Notes: generated by a model from the letters alone, not told the origin. 64,000 bases of DNA from Phlebotomus papatasi (GCF_024763615.1 NC_077222.1:48794001-48858000), one strand, 5' to 3'; counted from the first letter of the stretch, positions 11,335-24,000 are shown. Program-made: numbers and translations.

Positions 11335-13033
11335 ATGAGTTCCGGAATGGTAAGTTGGATAGAAATTGGTCAAATTGGGGGGCAGTTGTGAGAATTTTTG
11401 ATTTTTACATTGACAGAACTCTTCCGGGAGCTCCTCTTCCGTCTCCAATCCTCCGGCAAATGTGCAGGAATTTGTAATTCGTGTGCCGAAGAATCTGAAA
11501 AAGAAACACCATGTGATGCGTTTCAATGCCACGCTAAATGTAGACTTTGCGCAGTGGAAGATGGTGAAGATGGAGCGTGAGAACAATGCAAAAGATTACC
11601 GTGGAATGGAGGAGGATGTGCCAAAGTTTGGGGCAGGTTCTGAGTACAACAGAGACCTCAAGGAAGAGGTGAGACGCAAGAAATTTGGGATCATTTCGAA
11701 AAAATACAAACCTGAAGCGCAACCATGGATTCTGAAAGTGGACAAATCCGGAAAGAAATTTAAGGGAATCCGGGAGGGTGGAGTTGGAGAGAATGCAGCT
11801 TTCTATGTCTTCACACATGCCCCTGATAAAGCTATTGAGGCATATCCTCTGCATGAATGGTACAATTTCCAGCCAATTCAGCGGTATAAGGCTCTGTCGG
11901 CTGAGGAAGCTGAGCAGGAATTTGGTCGAAGGAAGAAGGTGATGAATTTCTTCTCATTGATGCTGCGAAAGAGGCTCAAGGGAGATGAGGATGAGGGGGA
12001 GGATCCGGAGGAGAAGAAAGCAAATCGGAAGAAGGGAAAGGATTTGAAAATTAGCGATATGGATGAATGGATTGAATCTTCAGATGATTCAGATTCCGAT
12101 GAAGAGGACGAAGAGAAGAAGGAGAAGGATGAGGACAGTGACAAGGAGAAAAATGCCAAGAAGAAGGGCAAGAAGGAGGAACAGATGAAGAAGAAAAAGA
12201 AGAAGAAGGATTTGGATGATGAAGCCTTCGAGGAATCTGACGATGGCGATGAAGAGGGCAGAGAACTTGACTACATTTCAGACTCTTCAGACAGTGATTC
12301 TGACCACGAGGGTAAGATTGACAAGGATATGAAGGGTGTAGCTGAGGAAGATGCCCTCAGGAAACTTTTGACATCTGATGAGGAATCGGAGAATGATGAG
12401 AAGAAATCCGGTGAGGATTCAGGCAAGGAGGAGGATGAGAAGAAGTCCAAGGAGAAGAGTGGAAAGGACAGTAAGGAGAACAAGAAGAAGAAACTTAAGA
12501 AACGCACAAAGGATAGTAAGAAGGAATCTTCATCGGAAAGTAGTAGCGATAGCAGTGATTCGTCTGACGACGAAGCGACCAAGAAGTCATCCAAGAAGTC
12601 TAAAGACAAAGATCAATCGGCTTCCAATTCCTCAAAATCTGCGTCTCGCAACGCCTCCCAGGGAGAATCCAACAAGAGAAAGGCTTCTTCTCTGCCATCT
12701 GACCTATCCACACCGGAAAACAGTTGCAGCAGCCCTGTCAATACGCCAGGGAAGAAAATTAAACTGGACACTCCGTCTCTGCCTGCTTCATTTGCGGGAG
12801 TTGTGGGTGGGTCAAATAAGGAGGACTGTGGCATCACAGAGGAAGATGTCAGGAGGTATTTGATGCGCAAGCCAATGACTACCATTGAACTGCTCACAAA
12901 GTTCAAGAATAAGAAAACCGGCGTATCCAGCGATCGCCTTGTGGAGACTATGACGCAGATCCTAAAGAAGATCAATCCTGTCAAGCAGACTATCCAAGGA
13001 AAGATGTATCTCAGTATAAAGGTCAATAAGTAA
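11335..13033 (+). CDS. TfIIFalpha: General transcription factor IIF subunit 1 (TFIIF alpha, RAP74)
   Basis: RAP74 pairs with RAP30 to form TFIIF, which escorts RNA polymerase II into the preinitiation complex and stimulates elongation. Two coding exons: 11335-11349 (five codons, then a GTAAGT donor) and 11417-13033 (after TTGACAG). The product is 543 aa, against about 517 in human and 577 in fly. The N-terminal third (about 18-195) carries the dimerisation-domain sequence, with FVIRVPKN, MRFNATLNVDFAQW and EWYNFQPIQRYKALS. The middle is a long Lys/Glu/Asp/Ser-rich charged linker containing DMDEWIESSDDSDSD. The last about 65 residues (EEDVRRYLMRKPMTTIELL to the end) form the winged-helix domain known in this family to bind the phosphatase FCP1. 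Opposite-strand Ser/Phe/Leu-rich ORFs are shadows of the acidic linker. Confidence 0.97.
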
Positions 13034-13060
13034 TTCAGGACCTCAAAAACTCTTGTCTCT

Positions 13061-13066
13061 AATAAA
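13061..13066 (+). terminator. TFIIF alpha poly(A) signal
   Basis: AATAAA starts 28 bases after the stop codon, so the 3' UTR is very short. Confidence 0.75.
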
Positions 13067-13345
13067 AAAAACATCGTAAATTTGTTGTGATTTTTCTATG
13101 ACGAGAAGAAATACACTAAAAATTTATTCTAAAAACGTTCTAAGTATTTTTCTTCAACAGTGGCGGTCAATAAAACTGGAACACTTATAACAAAAAAAAA
13201 ACCTTTTTTTTTAATTTAAAAGTTATATTGTAGATGTAGATTAACTACTTTTCGCGAATGAAGTCATAATACGGAATTCTTTTGAATAGATTTTTTTTAA
13301 CATAATATCTTAATCAAGACACTTGGAGACCATTCAGTAATTTAA

Positions 13346-14080
13346 CTCACGTCATTAGGGTCATATATGACCCGGGCAAAAAAAAATTATTTTTTGACTA
13401 TTTACATTAATTGAAATTTAAGTCTGTGCACGACATCATAACACTATGCAACAAATTGACAACTTTTTTTTGGCACACGGAACTCACATGGTAAGTTTGA
13501 TAAAGTCGAGTCCCCTGATAAAGAATCTGTTCTTGGTTTTTCTAGTATACGTTACAATTTTCTTTAATTAATTTTTTTTATTTTTGCTGTTTTGTCTCAA
13601 ATTATCAATTATTCCTTCGGTTTTAATGTACAGAACTTAATAAATCGACATCCGTTAGAAAGGTTGTGCTTCAACTTGAAAATAATTGGATATTTTTTCA
13701 AAAAATCCTTGGGGTCAGAAAAACAAAATCTAACTAAAATTTCTCAAGAATGGCCTAAGAAAGCAACTTTTGAAAAATCATATAAACTAAACTAAACTAA
13801 ATATTAATGTACTCTCTTCAGTACACAATAGATTCCACTTAGTACTACATTTTACAGACAAAACAGCAAAAATAAAAAAAAAAATAATTAAAGAAAATTG
13901 TGACGTATAGGAGAAAACCCAAGAACAGATTCTTGATCAGGAGGCTCGACTCTACCAAACGTACCATGTGAGATCCGTGTGCCAAAAATCGTGTTGCATA
14001 GTGTTATAGGTTAAAAGAAATTTAAATAATTATGTATTGTGTATGGAAAAAGTTATGCAATATTAAAGTGTTAAGAGTGT
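13346..14080. mobile_element. TTAA-type MITE split by a second MITE
   Basis: After TTAA (13342-13345) the sequence runs CTCACGTCATTAGGG, TCATATATGACCCGGG, then a TATTTACATTAATTGAAAT stretch and CACGACATCATA. The same order of motifs is found in the intact element at 51075-51323. At 13441 it is interrupted by another hairpin element. The right-hand remnant after 14006 is badly diverged, so the right boundary is approximate. Confidence 0.6.
13441..14004. mobile_element. Hairpin MITE, TA target duplication (short relative of the palindrome MITE)
   Basis: The ends are ACACTATGCAAC and its complement, flanked by TA on both sides (13439-13440 and 14005-14006). Long inverted arms include GAGTCCCCTGATAAAGAA and its diverged complement CTTGATCAGGAGGCTCGAC. 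The same arms are seen in the larger elements at 18845-20013 and 30775-31944, so this is one family. Confidence 0.8.
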
Positions 14081-14237
14081 ATTGCGAAAATCAATCTTGT
14101 AAAGGAGAATGGGCAAAACGAAGGCTTTTCCTTGTGATGGAACTATTGACATGAACTATTGACATTCTCTGAATTCTCGATACAACATATCTCCTAAAGA
14201 AATTTGTGCCCTAGCGATACATTTATCACATTTACCA

Positions 14238-14425
14238 CTTAACCTTAGAGACGGCTTAACGTAATTATAATCAAAATAAATGATAAGATTACATTTCTAT
14301 CAGTTTCTGACTAATGTGTCTCTCCGCTTAAGCCGAGAGACGACTTAGTTAATGGGAAACTGATGGGAATTTAATAAAAGCATTATTTTAATTATAATTA
14401 TGTTAAGCCGTCTCTCGGCTTAAGA
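14238..14425. mobile_element. MITE with GAGACGGCTTAA ends
   Basis: The left end includes TAGAGACGGCTTAACGTAATT, and the right end includes TTAAGCCGTCTCTCGGCTTAAG. An internal GCTTAAGCCGAGAGACGAC segment repeats the motif. A related copy is at about 61862-61944. Confidence 0.6.
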
Positions 14426-14839
14426 AGTCATAAGCGTGTCTAGGGCACTACGGATATTTTCACATCTTTTTAAGGAGAAAATGAAGCGACTTCAAAACTG
14501 AAATATAATTGAGTCTCCTCAATGGATGTGTTTTTAATTGTACTTCAGAGTGTAAATAAAATTTGGTAAAAAGTTCTTAAGACAATGATGACCTTTTTGG
14601 CTAACAACTTTAGTGGATAATGCTCAGTAATAAGGTATAGTGCTAAGGAGTAAAAAACTAAATTTTCAAGACCGTGAAAACTCGAATCTGAGGATTTCTT
14701 TTAGTGAGTACGTCTTGAACTCTCATTTTACGCGCACAACAACCGAGTGCTGCTATAAAAAAATCTTTCACAAAAGAATACCTTTCCTGATTTTTTTTGT
14801 TGGGTCCCATGCAATATGACATCTATTTAATTTCGTTAC

Positions 14840-15330
14840 AGAGGGTCCCGGGATTATGCATATTTTCGAGACCGAGAAAAATCGCGCGAAACGACTTTAT
14901 GAATACAGAAATCTTGCACCAGGAGACTTTTTTTTGAATATTTATGGAAACGCCGTAAAATATGCAAAGCGTGAAATATGTAATTCAATTTGTTATAACA
15001 GTGTACGCATCACCCGAGAAACCAGTGCCGATTACACTCACTTTATTCAGCTTGAGAAAAATTATTTTATATGAAAACTGGCACAGATTTTTTGTTCAAA
15101 CATTCTCTTCTTAGTATTACTCTGAGCTAGGGTATAATAGTCCATCATGCTAAGTTTCTGACATAACGTGAAGGTTCTTAAAAGACGGGTACAGGGGATC
15201 CCAGGATTTTGAATATTTTCGGGACCGAAAAAAAATCGCGTGAAATGGTTTTATGCACCCAGAAAATTTGCATATGTGCAGGAGATTTCTCTCGAATAAA
15301 TAGTCCTGTGAAATGTCCTGTAGAATTATT
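14840..15330. repeat. Diverged direct duplication, about 350-bp period
   Basis: A block starting AGAGGGTCCCGGGATT with ATTTTCGAGACCGA and AAATCGCG (from 14840) recurs, diverged, from about 15192 (AGGGGATCCCAGGATTTT, ATTTTCGGGACCGA, AAATCGCG). The 72-codon ORF at 14856-15074 lies in the first copy but is broken in the second, so I do not call a gene. Confidence 0.6.
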
Positions 15331-16133
15331 TTACAAACGCTTTTTTCTCATTAACTGTGTATCCGGTGTATCCTAACATCCTAAGTTGTTGGTGTCAAAT
15401 TTCTAGAGATAGACATATAAGAAATATTTTTCTAAAACAAATCGTAATCATATTGCTTTCTCTTCATTTTCCCTGTCACATATTAGATTTTCCTCATAAA
15501 TCCTTATACGTATCCTTCAACTCTACAAAAATATTTTCCCTGAAAGAAGAGCGAGGGTGACTGGGCGAGCTAGGGCAATTTTTTTTTCATGAGATTGAAA
15601 GAAATTGTAGGATTCCTAAGGAAAGTTACAGAGAAAATCAATAGAAAAGATATTGTTGGTTCTAGAAAAATCTTTAAGTCTCCCTTTACATTTTTATGCA
15701 GGATAAACCATTATTGTAAAAATGAGTTTTGTAAAATAATTTAATCCAATTCTTAAGCATAAGTTTCATGCTCATTCTCCTTTGCTAGTACTTAATACTG
15801 ACACAGCTTGCAACGATAGCTTTTAAATAACAATATTCTTATAATTTTTTTTTATTGTAGTGCTCAAACAAACTATTATAAGAATTTTGTGTACAAACAT
15901 GTCGAAGGATCGAAGAGTGTATCAGTAAAAGATATCACGAAAATAATCTCTTCTAAAACTTACATCATGTTTTCTGTCTGGCCAAAAGCGGTGTCGCTTC
16001 TAAGAAGTTACCGCTTTTGGTCATGCCCGAATTTCGCTTACAGTTCATAAAAATTAATTTCACTTGGTCAGAATCGCAAACTTTAATTACTGAAACACTT
16101 GTTAATAGTTAGAAATGTGAATAAATCTTTTAA

Positions 16134-16373
16134 CTCTTTCCGGACCGCAGCATATGCTGCAAGACAAATGCGCCATTTTTTAATCAAAAATATCTAAGCT
16201 CAGGAATTAATTGAGGTCCTACAAAACATATCTTATATTTGGACATCCTTATAGTTTGTAATCATCCACAAGAATCGGGTTTTTATCAGTTCGGAATAAT
16301 TGAAAAACACTGTTTTTCACTGAATATTCATATGCTGCTTTGGGTACTCAGAGTCCCAAAAGAGACGAAAGAG
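16134..16373. mobile_element. 240-bp MITE, TTAA duplication, copy 1
   Basis: Flanked by TTAA at 16130-16133 and 16374-16377; ends CTCTTTC and GAAAGAG. Internal landmarks are GCAGCATATGCTGCAAG near the left and CATATGCTGCTTTGGGTACT near the right. It is nearly collinear with the copy at 36018-36256 in the same orientation. Confidence 0.85.
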
Positions 16374-16439
16374 TTAAAGTCGCTTCTTTTGAAGTTTTGA
16401 GGAGCATAAATTGGTCTCACAATTTTTTTTTTTTTAATA

Positions 16440-16780
16440 ATGGGCCAATCCATCTCAAGACGACCATAGGGGTACCCTTCATGGTCTTAGATGTTTTTGA
16501 ATTTTACATATGTTAAAGTACACGATAAAATAATATACCCCTATTTTTTTTTCGTCCGAAAAAAATTCCTGGCCGGAGATACATGGCGCCAAAGATGGCG
16601 CCTCGCGCTTCATTCCTCAATTGCGATTTTTAGCAAATATTTTAAAATGCTCTATTTCGGGAACGGGTTGAGATTTCTTCTTACTCGTGTACTTTAACAT
16701 ATGTAAAATTCAAAAACATCTAAGACCATGACCCCTCGATTTGCGATTTTTTCGGTCGTTTTGAGATGGATTGGCCCAAT
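16440..16780. mobile_element. MITE with about 90-bp inverted arms
   Basis: The ends are GGGCCAATCCATCTCAA and its complement. Both arms contain GTCTTAGATGTTTTTGAATT and CATATGTTAAAGTACACGA or their complements. The centre (about 16550-16680) is unique and includes GGCGCCAAAGATGGCGCC. Confidence 0.85.
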
Positions 16781-17012
16781 ATTGATAGAAAATGGCAAAT
16801 CAACCATTTTAGTCAAACTAATCAAAAATATAGCACAGACGATTAGTAGTTAATCTTTTAGGCTTGAAAAGATTTCTAGACAATACTTAAATTCTAAAAA
16901 AAAATACTGAAATAAAAGTGTTACAATTTGTTTGGCGGTCACTGTATGAAAATTTTGGGAATGTAAGTACACTTGTTCAGCACCCAAGTTAGCAACCGTG
17001 GCTGTTTCAGAT

Positions 17013-18062
17013 CTAATTGATATCTCCACGACTTGACCAGAATTGTCTCTTGGACCAGAGCCATGGGTTCTGCATAAAGTAATCCTCAATGGCACCTAGA
17101 GTCTGCCCTTTGCTCTCTGGCAGCATAAAATGAAGGAGAATCACACCAAGAAGCGACGCAATGCCAAATATGAGAAACAGTCCACTTGTCTTGAGACTGT
17201 CACTGATCAGCGGATATGCCTTGGCCAGCACAAATATTCCAATGTTGAAAAGACAAAAAATATATCCTGCAACTTGTCCTCTGACTTTGGCCGGTAGCAG
17301 TTCTCCCACCATTATGCCTGGCATCACCATATATCCCGTGCTGCAACCAATGTAGGTAATCAGCAGCACAGCACAAAAGCATCTCATTGCTGTACTCATA
17401 TCCTCAGAATTGGGAATGGCAAAAAAGATAATGGCCAGAGCCGTAGCTGAGATTCCTGAGCCCAATCCTGATACAATGCCCATCATCCTACGACGAGTGT
17501 ACATGAGTAGAAAGCAGTAGATAAATGTAAATACAAGACGGACAGCTGCTGTAAGGACTGCAGCCATTCCTGCACTCACAACATTCCCTCCAAATTCCCG
17601 AATGATATCTACTGCATAGAAAATCACCAGGTATACACCAGAAAACACCTGTAGCATATTGAAGGCATTGATGATGACTAGGGGCTTCAGAACAGACTTG
17701 CGCTTGAGAATGTTGACGAATCTCTCGCTGGACACCGTCATAAAAGCCCTTTCGCGCTCATAGCGCTGTGTTAGCTGCTGTAGCTCCCGTTTGGCCTTCT
17801 CCTCGTCTCCTCGAAGGAAAGACAGAGCACTGGCAGCCTTGAGAGTACGATTGTGCCGAATGAGCCAGGTGGGTGTTTCAGGGGCGAAGATGACTGCCAC
17901 AAAGGAGATTGAAGGTAAAATTATAGCACACCAAGCTACTGTCCGCCAATGGAGGGCATAGCCAAGTCCGTAGATCAGTAAGATGCCTATCGAATAGGCC
18001 ACGAATGGTGCTCCAATGAGGACTCCTCGGAGTCTGGGTTCAGATATCTCAGCAATGTACAC
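17013..18062 (-). CDS. Last coding exon of the sugar transporter
   Basis: The acceptor ATCCTTCAAG precedes GTG TAC ATT, the Val-Tyr-Ile of the conserved VYIAEIS motif. The exon encodes 349 aa: the latter half of the protein from the end of helix 4 through helix 12, then a short hydrophilic tail ending at a TAA-type stop at 17013-17015. Codons upstream of 18062 belong to the intron even though the frame stays open to about 18128. Confidence 0.95.
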   Translation of the reverse strand: MYIAEISEPRLRGVLIGAPFVAYSIGILLIYGLGYALHWRTVAWCAIILPSISFVAVIFAPETPTWLIRHNRTLKAASALSFLRGDEEKAKRELQQLTQRYERERAFMTVSSERFVNILKRKSVLKPLVIINAFNMLQVFSGVYLVIFYAVDIIREFGGNVVSAGMAAVLTAAVRLVFTFIYCFLLMYTRRRMMGIVSGLGSGISATALAIIFFAIPNSEDMSTAMRCFCAVLLITYIGCSTGYMVMPGIMVGELLPAKVRGQVAGYIFCLFNIGIFVLAKAYPLISDSLKTSGLFLIFGIASLLGVILLHFMLPESKGQTLGAIEDYFMQNPWLWSKRQFWSSRGDIN

Positions 18063-21000
18063 CTTGAAGGATAAAAAAGCATCTGTTCTTATATCAAGTC
18101 TCGTGTATGTTTTTTTTGCGCATTTCACGGGTAAATAAATATTATAATAAACTTATCGCAATTTTTATCATTATCTGTATCAAAGGTGAGCATAACGGCT
18201 TTTTTCCGCATTTTTGAATTTCTCTTATCCAAGTGGCCTTTTCCATCCAGAGTGGCATTGGAAATGTCACTGGAAATCTGGCGCAATTGCGCGTCAAGTG
18301 TCACATAACCTCAATAAAGTGTGTAAATTGTTTCAACTGCGTGGAATAGCCCCATTTTTGGTTGTCAGGTAGGTCAGAGTGGATAAAAATAGGTGCAGAA
18401 ACCAAGTTCTAGTGCCCCACATGTGAAAAGAAAACTCAATTTCAGATTGAGACATGATTTCGAGCATGTCCGGAAAGGTGGATGAAGAGACTGCTGCAGG
18501 AGCTCCATCACACAAAAACGTGGTTGTAGAGGATGTACTGCAGTTCCGAGGAGTGTCTTTCATCCCGGAGAAGCTCAAATGAGGCGTCCAGGTGTAGCTA
18601 CAATTAAAATTCTACCATCCACGGTAAAATATTTGGGACTAGGAAACTCCCTCATTTGGATATGAAAACACAACGGCTTGAGGGACAAGGACCTACTGGT
18701 GTTTGTTCCTTGCCTGAGAGAGGTCTTACAGACTCGAGAGAATCCTGCCTGCATTCAGCAAAAGGAGATTTTGGAAATTGCCGGGAAGAAGCGACTCCGG
18801 AAAACATGTCATCTCAAAACACTGAGAGAAAAAATTGCAAAATTTCACAATGCAACAAATTGACAACTTTTTTCTATCTTAGAGGTCTCATATGGTATGT
18901 TTGATAGAGTCGAGTCCCCTGATTAAGAATATGCTTTTAATTTTGCTCAATTACGTCTCAATTTTTTTTAATTAATACTTTTATATTTTTTCTGCTTTGC
19001 CTTACATTATTCGTTATATCTAAGGTTCTAGTAAACATAACTTAAAAAGTGTGGGTTCTTTAGAAAGGTCATTAATTGTGCTTTAACTTTGATTATCACA
19101 AAAAACTTTGCAAAACCACTCCTTCAAGGTGTAAAATTGAAGTTTCTCTAAAAATTATCAAAAAATGGTCTTAAATTAAGGTTCTAAAAATTTGTATAAA
19201 ATAAACTAAACAAAATATTAAAAATTTATTAACACTAGGCGATAAGCAACACTTAGGACTACAATTTTGTTTATCTGAGACATCGTTCTCCAACCACTCT
19301 AAATGCCTCATTTGTTGGTTTTGCCATTTTCTAAAAGTATGAAATACCTATTTTAGAACAAATTCCTTAAATGAAATGTAAACGGATGTAAATGAAAATT
19401 ATGTTGATGATCCCCCGATCGATTTAAAGAAAAATCTCAAGATTTACGTATGTTTCACGTAAGTTTTAAATAACATTTTAACAGTTATCATTAGGAAATT
19501 TGTTCTAAAATAGGTATTTAATATTTTTCAAATGACAAAAACCAACAAATGAGGCAGTTAGAGTGATCGGAGCGCGATGTCTTAAATGGAAAAAAATGTA
19601 GTCCTAAGTGTTGCTTATCGCCTGGTGTCAATTAATTTCTAATATTTTGTTTAGTTTATTTTATACAAGTTTTTATAACCTCATATCAAGACCATTTATT
19701 TTGATAATTTTTAGAGAAACCCCAATTTTACACCCTGAAGGAGTGGTTTTACAAAGTTTTTGTGATAATCAAAGTTAAAGCACAACTAATGACATTTCTA
19801 AGGAACCCACACTTTTTAAGCTCTTTTTACTAGAACCTTGGATATTAAAAAATAATGTAAGGCAAAGCAGAAAAAATATAAAAGTATTAATTAAAAAAAA
19901 AAAAAACGAGACGTGTTTGAACAAAACTAAAACCATATTCTTAATCAGGGGACTCGACTCTATCAAACGTACCATGTGAGATCTCTGAGACAAAAACCGT
20001 GTTGCATAGTGTTTGAGTCAGTTGTTAAAAATTTCATTTATTTAAAATTATAATTACAAATATTCAAACTTAACAAATTTGGAATAAAAATAAATTTGTT
20101 AAGTAAATTCAGTGTTTTTTTTTAATAAAATAAATTAATAAATAAAAAAGAAAAATGTTGTTCCTTTTCGCCTTGGTCATTAAAGATATTGCAACTTCGG
20201 GTGAGGAAAGACATCTCATGGTTGAAGAGGCTTTGTAAGGCGTATTTCTTTTTTTAAAGCCATATTTTTACCCTTTTAAAATGAGAGATTCTCCTGCAAA
20301 CCCTTTAGGTAGGCATTCAGGGAACTAACTGGCATAATTTTATCCCTTTCAAAGGTAACAATTCCTAACATCTATTATTGATTGCATTTTGATTGTTAAG
20401 TAATAAATTATCAGTTTGAATTTCTTAATACTTTAATTCTTAAAAAATCATTATAGTCTCTTGTTCTATTCTCTGAAAAGATGCGACTTTCCGAAAGTCC
20501 CGCAATTCTCTGAGATATACGAAATTATAAATGCTTAAAACTATATTAGATTGAGTTAAAGACACTAACATTTTTTATAAAAAGTATTTCAATGGAGTGT
20601 AAGACCCTTATAGCTTCAGTAAAAATGATTACAATTCTGCACAAAACTACACATAGTCCAAGCATGTAATAGATATGTTTAAGCACAAAATCGGCACAAG
20701 TTCAGCGTAGAGCGGGAAGTATTATCAATAAAGTCTGTGCAGCTGAAGAATGAAACGTTCTAATGTGCTGAACACGCTGAACACATTTACGACTAAAGTC
20801 CAGAGATGACTAAGCTTGTTCATAGTCAAGTCAATTCCTGACACACTACAAACCAGGCTTAACATTTTCTGTCACTCGCAAACATAACTTTCGTAGGTTT
20901 TCTGAAGATATTTCTACTGAAGTGCACTAGTACTCCTTTGAAAATGAAACTACTTTGTAAATTTACTTGAGAATTCACTATAACAAAGAGAGTTAAATCG

Positions 21001-24000
21001 CTTAAATTGGCATAAGTCGCGAGTTGGCTTGAACCTCACAATTAATTGTAATTAACCATAATTATTGCACGTGTACTAAGACTTGAATTTACAAATAGTT
21101 TCATTTTCAGAGTATTAGTGCATTTCAGTAGAAATATCTGCATAAAAACCCATGGAAGTTATGTTTTGTTGATACCAGTGAACGCTAATCCTCGTTCGTA
21201 TTGTGTCAGGAACTGACTTGGCTATGAACTAGCTTACTCGTTTCTGGACTTTAGTCGTGAGTGTGTCTAGGGATAAGATAGTGTTCCAAAAACTCGTAGT
21301 ATTATTATTAAAGATACAATGTGGAGCTCAGAGGCAAAATGACACATATCCTATGCTTTAGCCATAGGATATGTGTCATGAAACGGTTCAGATTGCGGTT
21401 AAAAATACGCACAGCTCAATCATGAAACGGTAGACGCGCTTAAAATCACGCACAGAGCAGTCATAAAACGGTGAATCCGCCTAAAATCACGCACAGCTGA
21501 GTCATAAAACGGTAAATATGCCTAAAATCACGCACAGCTCAATCACAAAATGGTAAACGCGCTTAAAATCACACACAGCTCAATCATAAAACGGTAGACG
21601 CGCTTAAAATCACGCACAGAGCAATCATAAAACGGTAAACGCGTTTAAAATCACGCACAGAGCAATCATAAAACGATAAATCCGCTTAAAATCACGCACA
21701 GAGCAATCATAAAACGGTAAACGCGCTTAACATCACGCACAGAGTAATCATAAGACGGTAAATGTGCTTAGAATCACGGACAGCTCAATCATAAAACGGT
21801 AGACGCGCTTAAAATCACGCACAGAGCAATCATAAAACGGTGAATACGCTCAAAATCACGCACAGAGCAATCATATATCGGTGAATGTGCTTAAAATCAC
21901 GCACAAAGCAATCATAAAACGGTGAATGCACTTAGAAACACGCATAACTTAATCATAAATCGGTGACAGTGCTTAAAATCACGCACAGAGCAATCATAAA
22001 ACAGTAAATACGCTTAAAATCGCGCACAGAGTAATCATAGAACGGTGAATACGCTTAAAATCGGTAAAACGACTAAGATTGCGCTTTAAAAACGCGCATT
22101 TTTAACTGTTTTATGATTGTTCTGTGCGTGATTTTAAGCGCATTCACCGTTTTATGATTGCTCTGTGCGTAATTTTAAGCGGATTTATCGTTTTATGATG
22201 GCTCTGTGCGTGATTTTAAACGCGTTTACCGTTTTATGATTGCTCTGTGTGTGATTTTAAGCGCGTCTACCGTTTTATGATTGAGCTGTGTGTGATTTTA
22301 AGCGCGTTTACCATTTTGTGATTGAGCTGTGTGTGATTTTAAGCGCGTTTACCATTTTGTGATTGAGCTGTGCGTGATTTTAGGCGTATTTACCGTTTTA
22401 TGATTCAGCTGTGCGTGATTTTAAGCGCATTCACCGTTTTATGATTGCTCTGTGCGTGATATAAAGCTCATTTATCGTTTTATGACTCAGCTGTGTGTGA
22501 TTTTAGGCGGATTCACCGTTTTGTGATTGCTCTGTGCGTGATTTTAAGCGCGTCTACTGTTTTATGATTGAGCTGTCCGTGATTCTAAGCACATTTACCG
22601 TCTTATGATTACTCTGTGCGTGATGTTAAGCGCATTTACCGTTTTATGATTGCTCTGTGCGTGATTTTAAGCGGATTTATCGTTTTATGATTGCTCTGTG
22701 CGTGATTTTAGGCGCATTCACCGTTTTATGATTGCTCTGTGCGTGATTTTAAGCGTATTCTTACCCATTTTATGGTTGAAATGTGGGTGATTTTAAGCGC
22801 TTTAACAGTTTTATTATTGAGCTTTGCGTATTTTTAACCGCAATCTGAACCGTTTCATGACAGAGCTGTTCGTATTTTTAAGCGCATTCACCGTTTCATG
22901 ATTTAGCTATGCACATTTTTAGGCACAATCTAAAGAGTTTTATGATTAAAGTGTGCGTGTTTTTTTTAAACGCATTAGCATATTTATGATTGAGCTGTGC
23001 GTATTATTAACCGTTTAACTCCTCGGATCCTCCTACGTATGCTGCTTTATTCTGTTGAGGTTTTGCAAAACTGATGCATCAGAAATGTCACACAATTTTT
23101 TATTGTTTTGCAAAAAAAATGTACACTAACGGCCAAAACATTAAATACACCCTTCGTAAGCTTAAATACACGTGATTTGGACCGGGAAAACGCTGTAATT
23201 GAAGTGTAAAGACTTGTAGTTAGTTCCACGATCAGCACACGACTGAGTGTATGATTTATTTTTTGATTGATTTACAATTTCGATATACAAATAAATGACC
23301 TAATTATAAAAATGATTACTTAAATTTCTACTGAAACAGGGTGTTTCACAACACTCCTTTATCCTTAAAGAAGTTAGAGCATTTATTTTATTTGATAATT
23401 TCCTTTGTTATATAAATATTATTTTTGTACATGTTTTGTTTTCCTTTTTATAATTCTGTATTGTGTTTTAATTTTTTTTTGTATATAATTTTATTTTTTA
23501 AACTTTTTATTATTTTTTTTTTATGTTGATACATGTAATGACTTATTTCCTAGTATATAGTAACCCATAACCATAATTCTATTTTCTTGTTAAGTATATA
23601 AATTGCAAGATCTGGTAATAATCAATATATTTTTCGAAATGCTTTCCTTTTTAGTTAGGCGAATCAAAATTTATTTAATAATACGCGTCTTGATTATGGA
23701 ATATTGAAACTTGGATGTTTAAATTCTTAAATGTGAAGTTTACCATTCTCTTGATCAGATAAAAGTCCAAGTGTGAAATGTTTATATTCGATTTAATCAT
23801 TTTCAAGTTATCGATCTTGTTAGAAACCATGAATAATTTTAATCTTGTAAATAAACGAAATAAAGAATAGTAAGTTACGTTGGATTGTTGACAAAGTTTG
23901 CCAAAAAGATATGAAGTGTCACGTGAAGTGTCTCGCGTTTGCGATCTTGTTATTGCAAAAGATTCTTCCTGAAAAATGTGTGATACTTGATTTAGAGGAT

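Larger units (their letters stand above)
13067..17012. other. Convergent intergenic region between TFIIF alpha and the transporter
   Basis: The region holds MITEs and diverged repeats listed separately. Beyond these it is AT-rich DNA with no supportable gene. A short imperfect inverted repeat at about 15985-16020 (AAAAGCGGT against ACCGCTTTTG) stands alone. Confidence 0.6.

Noticed and set aside
11878..12609. Ser/Phe/Leu-rich minus-strand ORFs opposite TFIIF alpha
   Set aside because: They are reverse readings of the acidic Glu/Asp/Lys codons of the linker.
14856..15074. 72-codon ORF in a duplicated block
   Set aside because: The frame is destroyed in the neighbouring duplicate and no family is recognised.
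21378..23015. Regular repeats with similar spacing, superficially like a CRISPR array
   Set aside because: The units are head to tail with no unique spacers, the second half is the reverse complement of the first, and the DNA is eukaryotic.
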